Assembly: GCF_044430645.1 (NCBI RefSeq)
Contig: NZ_JAWUDN010000007.1
Span: 174,965 to 238,964 of the forward strand
DNA: 64,000 nucleotides
DNA from: Ewingella allii
GTDB lineage: Bacteria > Pseudomonadota > Gammaproteobacteria > Enterobacterales > Enterobacteriaceae
Direction of reading: 5' to 3'
The notes under the pieces were generated by a model. It saw only the letters and a program-made list of their open reading frames with translations. It made no database searches and had not been told where the DNA came from. This document shows, piece after piece, positions 40,815 to 49,945 of the stretch; positions within the stretch are counted from its first letter, which is position 1, and each line of letters opens with the position of its first letter. The position numbers and the translations under genes were made by a program.

Positions 40815-43786
40815 CTATTTTTTGACCTTTCGACTTTAGCTGGTCTCAGCCGACGAAACTTACCGGAAGCCGGTATCCGGTTGCTTTTCCATATATAATC
40901 GCCTGTCAGATTGATGTGTTCCCAGCCTAACGGGGACAAATGCGACAGCAGTTGCTCGTTGATCTTCACCCCTTTGCGCTTCAGGGCATCGACCGCTCTT
41001 TCCATATAGACGGTATTCCACAGGGATATGGCAGCCGTCAGCAGCGTCAGTCCACTGGCGCGATAGCTCTGATTTTCCGGTTTTCTGTCCCTGATTTCAC
41101 CCAGCCGGTGTAGGAATACCGCACGCGCCAGCGCGTTACGGGCTTCTCCTTTATTCAGTCCCGCCTGTACCCGCCGACGAAGTGCCGGATCGCGGAACCA
41201 GTCGAGCATAAACAGAGTTCGTTCAATACGACCAATTTCCCTCAGTGCTTTGGCAAGTCCGTTTTGTTTGGGGTAGCTGGCAAGCTTTTTCAACATCAGG
41301 GATGCCGTCACGGTTCCCTGCTTTATTGAAGTGGCCAGACGAAGTACTTCACGCCAGTGAATTTCGATCTCTTTCAGATTCAGGCGGGTCGTTGATATCA
41401 GTGACTGAAGCGCCGGGTATTGGTCTGCTTTCCCTTTGATAAACAGCTTTTTGTCGTGGAGATCCCTGATCCGCGGACAGAACGCAAATCCCAGCAGATG
41501 CATCAGGGCAAAGACATGATCGGTGAAACCAGCGGTATCGGTGTAATGCTCCCTGATTTCCAGGTCGCTTTCGTGGTACAGCAAGCCATCGAGCACATGG
41601 GTTGAATCCCTGACCCGGCTGATTATGCAGGTGTAAAACGGGCTGTATTGATCCGAAATATGGGTATAAAACTGACGTCCAGGCTCTTGCCCATATTTCG
41701 GGTTAACCTGCCCTGCGTAGCGGCCTGAGCTGCCTGTTCTGAAATTCTGTCCATCTGATGATGACGTTGTCCCGTCTCCCCAGAATGCCGCCAGTGGTCT
41801 TTTCCCCTGCGCGTTTACCAGCTCTGCGAGGGCGGCTGAATAGGTTTCGTCGCGGATGTACCATGCCTGGATATCTTCCAGTGATGATTTGGTGCTTCCG
41901 GGGCAGGCTTCCGCCATTTTGGTCAGGCCAAGATTGATGCCATCCGCAAGGATGGTGGTGAGGAGCTGGCGGGCATCGGGACGGGTAATGTCATTTTTTA
42001 TATGCGAAAAATGTCGGGTAAACGTCGTCCAGCTGTTTACCTCATCGAGAATTTCCGTGATTTTAGGGCGCGGTAGCATGCTGTAAACCAGCTCTGCCAG
42101 CGGTGAAACCTGTACCGGGACGCAGTTATCCAGCGGAGAGACTTTTACTCCCCTGTCAGATATTTCGACATCGGGCAGCTCACCAAGGGCAGCCATGGCA
42201 TTGACCTCTTCAAGTCTGGACTGAAGCAGGGTCATACGGCTGGTAATGTACTCATGATAATCAGCAGATACGGGCAGGGGCAGCGCCGGTGTGAGTTTGT
42301 CAAAGTCCTTTTCGGGAATGAGGTAATCATCAAAGTTTTTGTAGCGGCGTGAGCCTTTAACCCAGATGTCCCCGGAGCGCAATGCACCCTTAAGCTCGCT
42401 GAGCGCACAAAATTCATAGTACTGCCGGTCAATACCCGCAGGTGTAATCACCACTTTGCGCCAGCTTTCAGGGACAAACTCAAGCGGCGCTGTCGCCGGA
42501 ACTTTACGCGACTGCTTCCGGTACATATCCTTGATCACAACCAGCGCATCAGCCAGAGGTTGCGCTGCCGGGGTTGCGATTAACTGTAAAGCGGACAACA
42601 TGCGCGGGGCATATTTCCGTAATGTGCTGTATTTCTCGGTAATAATATGTAACGGGTCAAAATTATTTTTTCTGGCAAGATGGCGTGTTTCCTCCAGACT
42701 GGCGACAAATTCAGGCCATGGGAGTATGTTTTCTATTGCGAGCCATGGATCGCCACCGGAATCACGAGCTTCAGACAGTGCCTGGCCGACATCTATGTAC
42801 TGCCTCAGTTTTGACTGGATTAGCTTTCCGGTCTGTTGAAGGCGCTCAGCCTGTGTTCTTTTGGCTTTGCTGAACAGGCTGTTCAGCATGCGTTCATGCA
42901 GCTCAATCACTTCATCTGTCAGTGTGGCTCTGGCTTCTTCCAGCACGCACACCAGGATCGCATGACGGCGGGCTGCTGAAAATCGGGTCAAATCCCGGCT
43001 ACTCATCTTTCGGCCTTCCCGCGCCAGTTTCAGCAACCGGTTCTGGTGAATGGTACGATCTATACCTTCAGGTAATGCCAGCGATTCAATGCTACTGAGC
43101 CGATCAAGGTGTTGCAGCACGTTCTTACCATTTATTTTACCCGGCGGTTGCAGAAGCCATGTCAGCCTGGAAGGCTGATTATCTGAGGACTCAAGTAAAC
43201 GATCCAGGGCATCCCTGTGAGCCGGAGTTAACGGGGCATTCAGGGTCTGAAATACGATTTTATCGCCGCCAGCCATGGCCTCCGCACAGGTACGCTCCAC
43301 GACATCAATCGCGGGAATTATCACGTTGTTCTTCCGGAGCCAGACCAGCAGTTCTTCGGCCAGGAGAATACCTTTATCGGTGCGCGTCGCCATCGGCAGC
43401 AGGTGTGTAATACAGTCCTGCTGTATTTTTCCGGTAAACGCTTTTACGCCAAGATAGCGGTACAGTTCGGTTAAATGTTCGCGTCGCGTGGTTTCCCTGC
43501 CGGAAAGGTAAGCAGGCCAGAGATCCCCGGTAAGTTTTAGCCTGCTGGCGATATGCTTCAGCAGCGCATCAGAGGGTGGGATTTTTTTATCCGGTGCAAA
43601 GCCGACATTTTTCAGATAGCAAAGAAGGACGGCAAAACCAAAACGACTGGCGGGTTTACGGTGAGCACTGATAAGCGCCAGATCATGCTCACTAAAATAC
43701 GCCATTCGTGTCAGCGTTAACTCATCGTCCGGTAATGCCAGTAATGATTCTCTTTCCGACAGAGAAAGAATCTGCCTCCTTGCCAT
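40799..43786 (-). CDS. tnpA: Tn3-family transposase TnpA
   Basis: This 995-residue transposase has the full length expected (about 950-1020). The N-terminal DUF4158 DNA-binding region starts MARRQILSLSERESLLALPDDE. The catalytic DDE domain shows Asp in AFWGDGTTSSSDGQNF, Asp in HYTDTAGFTDHVFAL and Glu in GLNKGEARNALARAVF. It cuts and joins the 39-base ends during replicative transposition. The ATG at 43786 is chosen for the MARRQ start and a GAGGG ribosome site; the frame extends 22 codons further upstream. No frameshift is seen, so the element may be active. Confidence 0.95.
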   Translation of the reverse strand: MARRQILSLSERESLLALPDDELTLTRMAYFSEHDLALISAHRKPASRFGFAVLLCYLKNVGFAPDKKIPPSDALLKHIASRLKLTGDLWPAYLSGRETTRREHLTELYRYLGVKAFTGKIQQDCITHLLPMATRTDKGILLAEELLVWLRKNNVIIPAIDVVERTCAEAMAGGDKIVFQTLNAPLTPAHRDALDRLLESSDNQPSRLTWLLQPPGKINGKNVLQHLDRLSSIESLALPEGIDRTIHQNRLLKLAREGRKMSSRDLTRFSAARRHAILVCVLEEARATLTDEVIELHERMLNSLFSKAKRTQAERLQQTGKLIQSKLRQYIDVGQALSEARDSGGDPWLAIENILPWPEFVASLEETRHLARKNNFDPLHIITEKYSTLRKYAPRMLSALQLIATPAAQPLADALVVIKDMYRKQSRKVPATAPLEFVPESWRKVVITPAGIDRQYYEFCALSELKGALRSGDIWVKGSRRYKNFDDYLIPEKDFDKLTPALPLPVSADYHEYITSRMTLLQSRLEEVNAMAALGELPDVEISDRGVKVSPLDNCVPVQVSPLAELVYSMLPRPKITEILDEVNSWTTFTRHFSHIKNDITRPDARQLLTTILADGINLGLTKMAEACPGSTKSSLEDIQAWYIRDETYSAALAELVNAQGKRPLAAFWGDGTTSSSDGQNFRTGSSGRYAGQVNPKYGQEPGRQFYTHISDQYSPFYTCIISRVRDSTHVLDGLLYHESDLEIREHYTDTAGFTDHVFALMHLLGFAFCPRIRDLHDKKLFIKGKADQYPALQSLISTTRLNLKEIEIHWREVLRLATSIKQGTVTASLMLKKLASYPKQNGLAKALREIGRIERTLFMLDWFRDPALRRRVQAGLNKGEARNALARAVFLHRLGEIRDRKPENQSYRASGLTLLTAAISLWNTVYMERAVDALKRKGVKINEQLLSHLSPLGWEHINLTGDYIWKSNRIPASGKFRRLRPAKVERSKNSLNVQ

Positions 43787-43952
43787 ATAGTTTCCCTCAT
43801 AAATTATTTGATGCGGAATTTTTAACAAAAATGGTATCGCATAAGGGTACACCCTTACGCCATAATCAAAACGTGACGTAATACAATGAATGACATAACC
43901 TATATGCGACAGATTAAATGCAATAACCTAAATGCGATAATGCGGTGAAAAA
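43787..43952. promoter_or_regulatory. res-like resolution site and divergent tnpA/tnpR promoters
   Basis: This 166-base region between the divergent transposase and resolvase genes carries two 15-base direct repeats, ATAACCTATATGCGA (43895-43909) and ATAACCTAAATGCGA (43923-43937). Further TCGCAT-type half-sites lie near 43830 and 43937. Resolvases bind such paired sites to resolve cointegrates and to repress both genes. Confidence 0.75.
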
Positions 43953-44582
43953 ATGTTCATCAGAGCTTATTTAAGGGCATCGACGGAAGATCAGTTTGCC
44001 GATCGGGCAAAAGAGATGCTGGAGCAGTTCGTCCAGGAACGGGGGCATAAAATAGCCAGTTACTACCGGGAGAACATCAGCGGGACAAAACTTGACCGTC
44101 CGGAACTGGGTCGCTTACTGATGGACAGTCACCACAATGATATTTTACTGGTCGAGCAGATAGACCGCCTGACCCGTCTGAGCAACAGCGACTGGATGAC
44201 GCTGAAAAAGCAGATAGAACAACACGAGCTGCGTATTGTCAGCCTGGATGTGCCCACCTCATGGCAGGCTTTGTCGGATAAAGACCCTTCGCAGGCTGAC
44301 CCAATCACCCGCGCCGTGATAACAGCCATCAATAACATGCTTATCGACCTGATGGCCGCGATGTCGCATAAGGACTGGCTGAGCCGCCGCCTGCGTCAAA
44401 AGCAGGGAATTGAACGGGCACATACACTGGGGAAATACCGGGGTAAACAGGCCGATCAGGAGCGACATCAGAAAGTCTTGTACTACAGACAGGTAAAGAA
44501 ACTGAGTATCCAGGAAACGGCTGATGCTACGGGCTACAGCGCGTCACAGGTTTGCCGGATACAAGCGCTTCATAAAACCTAA
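43953..44582 (+). CDS. tnpR: Tn3-family resolvase TnpR (serine recombinase)
   Basis: This protein of 209 residues has the nucleophile serine in YLRASTEDQ (Ser10), catalytic-domain blocks LDRPELGRLLMDSHHNDILLVEQIDRLTRL and a C-terminal helix-turn-helix (KLSIQETADATGYSASQVCRI). It resolves cointegrates at res through a covalent phosphoserine intermediate. It is divergent from tnpA across the res-like region. Length is slightly above the usual 185-190, within the range of the longer resolvases. Confidence 0.93.
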   Translation: MFIRAYLRASTEDQFADRAKEMLEQFVQERGHKIASYYRENISGTKLDRPELGRLLMDSHHNDILLVEQIDRLTRLSNSDWMTLKKQIEQHELRIVSLDVPTSWQALSDKDPSQADPITRAVITAINNMLIDLMAAMSHKDWLSRRLRQKQGIERAHTLGKYRGKQADQERHQKVLYYRQVKKLSIQETADATGYSASQVCRIQALHKT

Positions 44583-44672
44583 AAAGCTGAAATAACCGTA
44601 TTTATTTGCAGTCATGGCGTAATAGTTAACTCCCTGTGACTAGCAGCCTGACACATCATCTATGTAAGTAAA

Positions 44673-44696
44673 GTCCGCTGTGTGCCAATAGCGGAC
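44673..44696. repeat. Dispersed cargo repeat, copy 1 (hairpin form)
   Basis: GTCCGCT, ten bases GTGTGCCAAT, AGCGGAC forms a seven-base perfect stem. The GTGCCA core and AGCGGAC box recur at other module boundaries in this transposon (45413, 48479, 55127). It lies in the 228-base gap between tnpR and the first cargo gene, which otherwise shows nothing. Confidence 0.6.
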
Positions 44697-44810
44697 ATTA
44701 CTAACATCGCGTTGCATTAAAAATTAGGGAGCACGTCAAAATGAATTACATTAAGTATTGGACTAACAGAAAATAGTAATGGACCTTTTAATCAGTAAGG
44801 AAAATAGCGC

Positions 44811-45359
44811 ATGCTGATACCCACGCTAAAAACAGATCGTTTGCTATTAAAGCCATTAGTTTCCAAAGATGCACTCCAGATTCAGAAGCTCTATCCGCGC
44901 TGGGAAATTGTGCGTTATATGGTGTCATCAGTTCCCTGGCCCTTTCCTGACAATGGTGCAGCGCATTACGTGAATAATGTCGCGCTGCCTGCTATGGCAA
45001 AAGGCCATGCCTGGGTTTGGACCATACGGCACCGGGATAACCCTGACAATTTGATAGGCGTTATCTGCCTGGACGAAGCGGAAGATAATAATCGTGGTTT
45101 CTGGTTGGTACCTGAGTATCAGGGGCAGGGATTAATGAGGGAAGCAAGTATTGCGGTTACAAATTACTGGTTTAATACTTTGAACAAGCCTGTTTTGCGA
45201 GCCCCAAAAGCGGCCGAAAATATACGTTCTCAGCACATTTCAGCCAGTAGCGGTATGCGACTAATCAAAACGGAAAAGAAACAGTTTGTCAGCGGGCTTC
45301 TGGACTCAGAATTGTGGGAGATTACTCGTGATGAGTGGAATGCCCTTCACTCAAGCTAA
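44811..45359 (+). CDS. GNAT acetyltransferase, RimJ/RimL type (cargo)
   Basis: This protein of 182 residues begins LIPTLKTDRLLLKPLVSKDALQIQKLYP and has the acetyl-CoA loop FWLVPEYQGQGLMREASIAVTNYWF at about 95-119 and NIRSQHISASSGMRLI near 145. It is the first passenger gene after tnpR. It should acetylate an unidentified amine. It stands alone, with repeat copies on both sides, so it looks like a separately acquired unit. Confidence 0.84.
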   Translation: MLIPTLKTDRLLLKPLVSKDALQIQKLYPRWEIVRYMVSSVPWPFPDNGAAHYVNNVALPAMAKGHAWVWTIRHRDNPDNLIGVICLDEAEDNNRGFWLVPEYQGQGLMREASIAVTNYWFNTLNKPVLRAPKAAENIRSQHISASSGMRLIKTEKKQFVSGLLDSELWEITRDEWNALHSS

Positions 45360-45370
45360 TGGGATACAAT

Positions 45371-45436
45371 GTCCACTTTTCGCTCTCAGCAGACCTTCAG
45401 CGTCAGGTGTTTGTCTGCTGCGTGCCAACAGCAGAC
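45371..45436. repeat. Dispersed cargo repeat, copy 2
   Basis: It starts GTCCACTTTTCGCTC (like copies at 54599 and 63890). It ends with the hairpin GTCTGCTG, CGTGCCAA, CAGCAGAC at 45413-45436, an eight-base stem with the same GTGCCA loop core as copy 1. It lies between the GNAT gene and the convergent LysR gene. Confidence 0.6.
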
Positions 45437-45453
45437 GTTACTTCTTGCATATT

Positions 45454-46365
45454 TCAATTTTCTTCTCCCCACAGCGGTGTATCTCCTAACGCTTTAGCAA
45501 TAAAATCAACAAAGCTGCGAACCTTGAAAGGAATACGGATCGCGCTGGGATAAACAGCCTGAATAGTAAGTTCAGTCGTCCGGTATGCTGGCAGCAGCTT
45601 TATCAGCTTGCCCTGCTTAATATGCTCGCCAAAAACAAAGTTGGGCCCGTAAGCAATGCCTGTTCCGGCCAGTACAGATTCAAGAAGCAACTGAATGTTA
45701 TTGGCAGTCATACGGCATGGGCCTTCAATACTGTGCGGCCTGCCTTGTGCATCATAAATCGTCCAGTCTCCCGCTGAAACCGCCTGGCTGAACGCCAGTC
45801 GAGGCGCACGGGAAAGATCATCCGGCGTCTCTGGTGTGCCATGTTTTTTCAAATACTCCGGTGAGGCGCACAAAACCATCCTGCAAGGTGCCAGCCGCCG
45901 CGTAACCAGTGTCGGATCCTCAAGACGCCCAACTCGGATGGCAACATCGATTCGATTTTCGAGTAGATCGGCGTATTTATCCTCCAGTACAACGTCCAGA
46001 CTGACCTCCGGAAATTGCTCCAGATAGCGTGATACGATCCTACCAAGATGCATTGCACCGAAGGCGACCGGTGCTGCAACGCGAAGCAACCCCTTCGGTG
46101 TTTTCTGAACATCACTGGCTTCCCGGTTCGCATCCTCAAGAACCTCAAGAATAACTTTGCAACGTTCATAATACCGCTCACCGGCATCCGTCAGGCTAAG
46201 ACGGCGTGTTGAACGCTGAAGAAGTCGTACATTTAGATCAGATTCTATAGCGCTGACATGCTTTCCTGCCATTGCAGCCGAAAGCTTAAAACGTCTCGCG
46301 GCGGCGGCGAAACTGCCTTCATCCACTGCCGCGATAAAAATCTGCATGCTGGTGAACCTGTCCAT
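45454..46365 (-). CDS. LysR-family regulator (cargo)
   Basis: This protein of 303 residues has the winged helix MDRFTSMQIFIAAVDEGSFAAAARRFKLSAAMAGKHVSAIESDLNVRLLQRSTRRLSLTDAGERYY and effector domain ending IPFKVRSFVDFIAKALGD. It belongs to the same PA0477/CrgA-like branch as the regulator at 19754. It is divergent from the hydrolase gene at 46478 and probably controls it. Confidence 0.88.
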   Translation of the reverse strand: MDRFTSMQIFIAAVDEGSFAAAARRFKLSAAMAGKHVSAIESDLNVRLLQRSTRRLSLTDAGERYYERCKVILEVLEDANREASDVQKTPKGLLRVAAPVAFGAMHLGRIVSRYLEQFPEVSLDVVLEDKYADLLENRIDVAIRVGRLEDPTLVTRRLAPCRMVLCASPEYLKKHGTPETPDDLSRAPRLAFSQAVSAGDWTIYDAQGRPHSIEGPCRMTANNIQLLLESVLAGTGIAYGPNFVFGEHIKQGKLIKLLPAYRTTELTIQAVYPSAIRIPFKVRSFVDFIAKALGDTPLWGEEN

Positions 46366-46477
46366 TACTTACCACCATTCGATAATCAGAGTATCGGCTG
46401 TCGACACAATTACGCTGATTATCATCACTCATGACAGCAATTACCATTACCTTAATTACATGAAGAGGCATGAGACG

Positions 46478-47638
46478 ATGAAAATTAAGGTGAATGGAAC
46501 GGGTATCCACATTGAGCAACAGGGCAGCGGTGAAATTGCACTGGTATTTTTGCATTATTATGGCGGTTCATCCCGTACCTGGGAGAGCGTGATAAGTCAG
46601 TTACCTGACCACTACCGCACAGTTGCAATCGACCACCGGGGCTGGGGGGGCTCAGACGCACCTAAATCAGGATACCGAATTGGTGACCTTGCTCGGGATG
46701 CCGAAGGGGTTATTTCAGCGCTTGAGCTTAAACGCTACATTCTTGTTGGCCATTCGATGGGGGGAAAAGTTGCCCAACTGATGGCGTCGCGTCGGCCTGC
46801 AGGTCTTGAAGGCCTGATGCTTATCGCTCCCTCTCCACCTTCACCTATGCGTCTCACGCCTGAGCAGCGCGATACGTTATCCAGCGCATATAACAGCCGC
46901 GAATCTGTCGGCTTTGTGATTGATAATGTCCTGACAGCGGGGGCACTAAGTTCTGCTCTGCGTGAACAGGTAATCGAGGACAGTTTGAGGGCCTCATCCG
47001 AGGCCAAAGAAGGCTGGCCTAATACGGCTATCGGCGAAGACATTACCCAGGAAGTGGCCTCAATTAATGTCCCTGTGACGGTCATTTCAGGGGAGTTGGA
47101 TCGTGTAGACCTTCCGGCTACTCTGCAAAGAGAATTGCTGCCCCTTATTTCACATGCATCAATGTATATCATTCCAGACGTCGGACATCTCTTGCCTCTG
47201 GAGGCCCCTACAGAGGTCGCCAGCCACCTGTTAAAATTTACAGCCGCCATTGAAGGGGGGACAGCAGTCTACCATTCGCCTGTCGAAACGATAGCCGCGT
47301 TTGATGATGCTTTCAATGCAGGCAGGGTTGATGACCTGCTGGCTCTGTTCAGTAACCGTGCCACTATGAAAATGACTGATGGTGTGGTCATCGAAAGCGA
47401 TCCTGAAAAGCTTCGGGACACTTTTTTGTCACTGACATCATCCCAGCCAGTTATCAGAAACCATATCCGCTCGATCCTCTCCGCCGGTGAAATGGCTCTG
47501 CTTATTATTGACTGGACTTTGACCATAACCACTAAGGATAGAACACTGCACGAAGAGTCCGGTACAGCAACGCAGGTGTTGTTGCGAAGCGTTGACGGAG
47601 GTTGGCGGCTGCTGATTTCAAATCCATCAGGAACGTAG
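46478..47638 (+). CDS. Alpha/beta hydrolase fused to an NTF2/SnoaL-like domain (cargo)
   Basis: This protein of 386 residues joins two enzymes. Residues 1-270 are an alpha/beta hydrolase: nucleophile elbow GHSMGG (Ser93), acid in SGELDRVD, histidine in PDVGHLLPLEAP. Residues 275-386 are a SnoaL/ketosteroid-isomerase-like cone domain (ETIAAFDDAFNAGRVDDLLALFSNRATM). Such fusions can couple ester or C-C hydrolysis to isomerisation or binding of the product. The ATG at 46478 is favoured by the upstream GAGG; an ATG at 46460 is possible. It is divergent from the LysR gene. Confidence 0.82.
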   Translation: MKIKVNGTGIHIEQQGSGEIALVFLHYYGGSSRTWESVISQLPDHYRTVAIDHRGWGGSDAPKSGYRIGDLARDAEGVISALELKRYILVGHSMGGKVAQLMASRRPAGLEGLMLIAPSPPSPMRLTPEQRDTLSSAYNSRESVGFVIDNVLTAGALSSALREQVIEDSLRASSEAKEGWPNTAIGEDITQEVASINVPVTVISGELDRVDLPATLQRELLPLISHASMYIIPDVGHLLPLEAPTEVASHLLKFTAAIEGGTAVYHSPVETIAAFDDAFNAGRVDDLLALFSNRATMKMTDGVVIESDPEKLRDTFLSLTSSQPVIRNHIRSILSAGEMALLIIDWTLTITTKDRTLHEESGTATQVLLRSVDGGWRLLISNPSGT

Positions 47639-47710
47639 TGAGTTCAGTAAGAATAGCTTGCGCTAGCAATATCGCGTGGCTGCAGAGAGGTAAGTGACAT
47701 CCGCCACCAC

Positions 47711-47735
47711 CCGCATGCCGTTTTAAGGCATGCGG
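47711..47735. terminator. Nine-bp stem-loop after the hydrolase gene
   Basis: CCGCATGCC, loop GTTTTAA, GGCATGCGG, 73 bases after the hydrolase stop. No T-run follows, so termination strength is uncertain. Confidence 0.5.
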
Positions 47736-47822
47736 TAATAACGATGAGCGCAAGATTGCTGTTATGTCTTGCTGCTTTCGGAGCGCCTGCTTTTCGCTCA
47801 TGAGGGACAATCATACTTAAAT

Positions 47823-47840
47823 CTCCTACATTGCAGGAGG
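47823..47840 (+). promoter_or_regulatory. Hairpin that can mask the ribosome site of the tyrosine recombinase
   Basis: CTCCT at 47823-47827 can pair with AGGAG at 47835-47839, which is the ribosome site (AGGAGG) for the ATG at 47848. The closed form would hide it, so translation of the recombinase may be held low or made conditional. Confidence 0.45.
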
Positions 47841-47847
47841 TTTGGGC

Positions 47848-48450
47848 ATGAACACGTCACCGTGGAACAAAAATCGTATCATCGGACAAAAAAGACCGCT
47901 TCAGATATCTCATATCTGGGGGATTCGAATCAGACTTGAACTGGAAGGAAAAACACGCGATCTAGCCCTGTTCAACATGGCTTTAGACAGTAAACTTCGG
48001 GGTTGTGATTTGGTAAAACTCAAAGTATCAGATGTTGCATATGGCAGTTCTGTTGCGAGCAGAGCAACGGTGTTACAACAGAAAACCGGTAGCCCCGTCC
48101 AATTTGAGATAACCAAAGGGACAAGAGAAGCAGTTGCAGCGCTAATAAAGCGGGGCAATCTGCACAGTAAAGACTACTTGTTCCAATCTCGGGTCGGTTC
48201 CTGCCAACACATTTCAACCCGGCAATACAACCGTATTTTTCATGGATGGGTAGAAAAGCTTGATCTCGAAGATTCGCTGTACAGCACACATTCCATGAGA
48301 AGAACAAAACCTTACCTGATATACAAGAAGACCAAGAATCTCCGGGTGATCCAACTTCTGTTGGGTCATAAGAAACTAGAAAGCACAGTGCGTTATCTGG
48401 GCATTGAAGTCGATGATACGTTAGAGATCTCTGAGTCGATTGAAGTCTAA
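47848..48450 (+). CDS. Small tyrosine recombinase (cargo)
   Basis: This 200-residue protein is a bare catalytic domain with little arm region. Arg is in ALDSKLRGCDLVKLKV, the second block is HSMRRTKPYLIYKK, then His in QLLLGHKKLESTVRYLG with the nucleophile Tyr at the end. Proteins of this size and wording are common in enterobacterial mobile DNA and are annotated as site-specific integrases of unknown target. It is followed at once by a dispersed repeat copy (48457-48496). This raises the idea that it acts on those repeats. Confidence 0.85.
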   Translation: MNTSPWNKNRIIGQKRPLQISHIWGIRIRLELEGKTRDLALFNMALDSKLRGCDLVKLKVSDVAYGSSVASRATVLQQKTGSPVQFEITKGTREAVAALIKRGNLHSKDYLFQSRVGSCQHISTRQYNRIFHGWVEKLDLEDSLYSTHSMRRTKPYLIYKKTKNLRVIQLLLGHKKLESTVRYLGIEVDDTLEISESIEV

Positions 48451-48456
48451 GGTTGT

Positions 48457-48496
48457 CAGGGCTGCAACAGCAGCCCTGTGCCAGAAGCGGACGTTT
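48457..48496. repeat. Dispersed cargo repeat, copy 3
   Basis: A hairpin CAGGGCTG, six bases, CAGCCCTG is followed by TGTGCCAGAAGCGGACGTT. The latter box is almost identical to that of copy 4 at 55127. It begins seven bases after the recombinase stop and may also end its transcript. Confidence 0.65.
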
Positions 48497-48539
48497 TCTT
48501 TGAGCCAGAACTGCCAAATTTCTATCAGTATCAAAACCA

Positions 48540-49400
48540 TTAAACTGTGTGTGCCGCAAAGCGGTTTTCAGGTAATCCGGGACTGAGATCAGATTTAGCT
48601 TTGAGCAATGCACCGTCATATTCAGACAGCGCAGTGAGTCCCACTGTAGCCGTGGTGCAATAGAGACGGGTAAAACCCTCACCGGCGAGTGTCGGACAGG
48701 TGCTCTGGATTCCAGGTGACGTCAGAATAACGTCTGTGGTCCCATCCGGGCGGTAACGGACAACACGGTTCCCCCCCCATTCAGCATTCCATAGATAGCC
48801 CATCTCATCCACGCAGGAGCCGTCAGGCGCGCCGCTGCCTTCGCTTTCGGCGAACACGCGCTGGTTCTGCAGCGAGGGGTAATCACAGCACATTATCCGA
48901 CCCTGCATCGAGTCACAGTAATAGAGCGTGCCGCCATCGGGGCTGAAACAGATGCTGTTCGGTATAGCGACATCGGGCAGTGCAAGCATCTCAACAGTCA
49001 GCGTTGCCGCGTTGAGTCGATGAAACTTACCGATGGCTTTAACGGGATAACCGTCATCCATCGTCCCGAAGACAAAATTACCGGCACGGTCACATCGTCC
49101 ATCACCTATGCGGGTGCCGGTGCCTCCCGGTGAAGCGGCCACTGGGGTAATTAACCCGCTGTTGAGATCATAGAAAGCCAGCCTTGACGCGAATCCCATC
49201 AGCAGAATGTGACTTTGTTCAGTCAGTGCAAAGGAGCCGAGGCGTTCAGGCAGCGACCAGCGCATCACAGCATCATTGCCTTCTTCTATGGCGAGCAGTT
49301 CACTGGCTTCAATGTCAGTCCAGTAGAGCCTGCGGGTTCTTTCACACCACAGCGGGCACTCTCCGAGCGTATTCCTGACCTCAGCTGCAATTGAAAACAT
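48540..49400 (-). CDS. SMP-30/gluconolactonase-family protein (cargo)
   Basis: This protein of 286 residues is a six-bladed propeller of the SMP-30/LRE type: NTLGECPLWCERTRRLYWTDIEASEL at the start with the metal-binding Glu, DGRCDRAGNFVFGTMD, PNSICFSPDGGTLYYCDS and GAPDGSCVDEMGYLWNAEWGGNRVVRY. These enzymes hydrolyse sugar lactones or related esters using a divalent metal. The ATG at 49400 has a GGAGG site. It is the last of a three-gene minus-strand operon with a DMT carrier and an amidohydrolase. Confidence 0.87.
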   Translation of the reverse strand: MFSIAAEVRNTLGECPLWCERTRRLYWTDIEASELLAIEEGNDAVMRWSLPERLGSFALTEQSHILLMGFASRLAFYDLNSGLITPVAASPGGTGTRIGDGRCDRAGNFVFGTMDDGYPVKAIGKFHRLNAATLTVEMLALPDVAIPNSICFSPDGGTLYYCDSMQGRIMCCDYPSLQNQRVFAESEGSGAPDGSCVDEMGYLWNAEWGGNRVVRYRPDGTTDVILTSPGIQSTCPTLAGEGFTRLYCTTATVGLTALSEYDGALLKAKSDLSPGLPENRFAAHTV

Positions 49401-49457
49401 GATAATCCTCCGGATATAAAAGGTCGTACTGCACGAGGGCAAAAGTGGATAACGCAG

Positions 49458-49931
49458 TTACTGCAGAAAACGTGCAGAGAGCCGATCGCCGAAAAGCATG
49501 ACGGCAAGTCCGATCAGCATGACAACCATTCCCCCCAGCCTGAGTAACGAAACCGGACGCCGCACAGCGCCCAGCAAGCCAAAATGGTCAATCATCTGCG
49601 AGGAAAGTAACTGTCCGACAATCGCCAGCCCGAGCAGAGCTGAAAACCCGATTTTCGGCGCAAGCACGACATAGCTGAACAGGGCACATGCGCCTATCAT
49701 TCCGCCCGCCAGACTCCAGAGGGGTTGCGACGGGATCGCCGCTAGCGATGTCATCAACCCACCCCGCAGCAGCGCGTAAATCCCCAGACTGAACGCGCCC
49801 GCCGTAAATGAAAACAGCGCCGCAGTGACCGGGTCGCCGCCCAGTCCCTTTGCCAGCTGGCTGTTCAGGGTCGTCTGCAGGGTGATCCCCAGACCTGCGG
49901 CAAAAGCGATTACGTAATAGATCATGCCCAT
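49458..49931 (-). CDS. DMT-family transporter, YdcZ/DUF606 type (cargo)
   Basis: This protein of 157 residues has five hydrophobic segments (YYVIAFAAGLGITLQTTLNSQLAKGLGG; AALFSFTAGAFSLGIYALL; GGMIGACALFSYVVLAPKIGFS; LGLAIVGQLLSSQMIDHFG; GMVVMLIGLAVML). YdcZ-like proteins are half-size carriers that function as dimers. The ATG at 49931, behind AGGGTG, is preferred to a GTG at 49940. It begins 14 bases after the amidohydrolase stop. It may import or export the substrate of its neighbours. Confidence 0.83.
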   Translation of the reverse strand: MGMIYYVIAFAAGLGITLQTTLNSQLAKGLGGDPVTAALFSFTAGAFSLGIYALLRGGLMTSLAAIPSQPLWSLAGGMIGACALFSYVVLAPKIGFSALLGLAIVGQLLSSQMIDHFGLLGAVRRPVSLLRLGGMVVMLIGLAVMLFGDRLSARFLQ

Positions 49932-49945
49932 GCTTTTCACCCTGG

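Noticed and set aside
44583..44810. A gene between tnpR and the first GNAT gene
   Set aside because: No frame of useful length or ribosome site; only a repeat hairpin.
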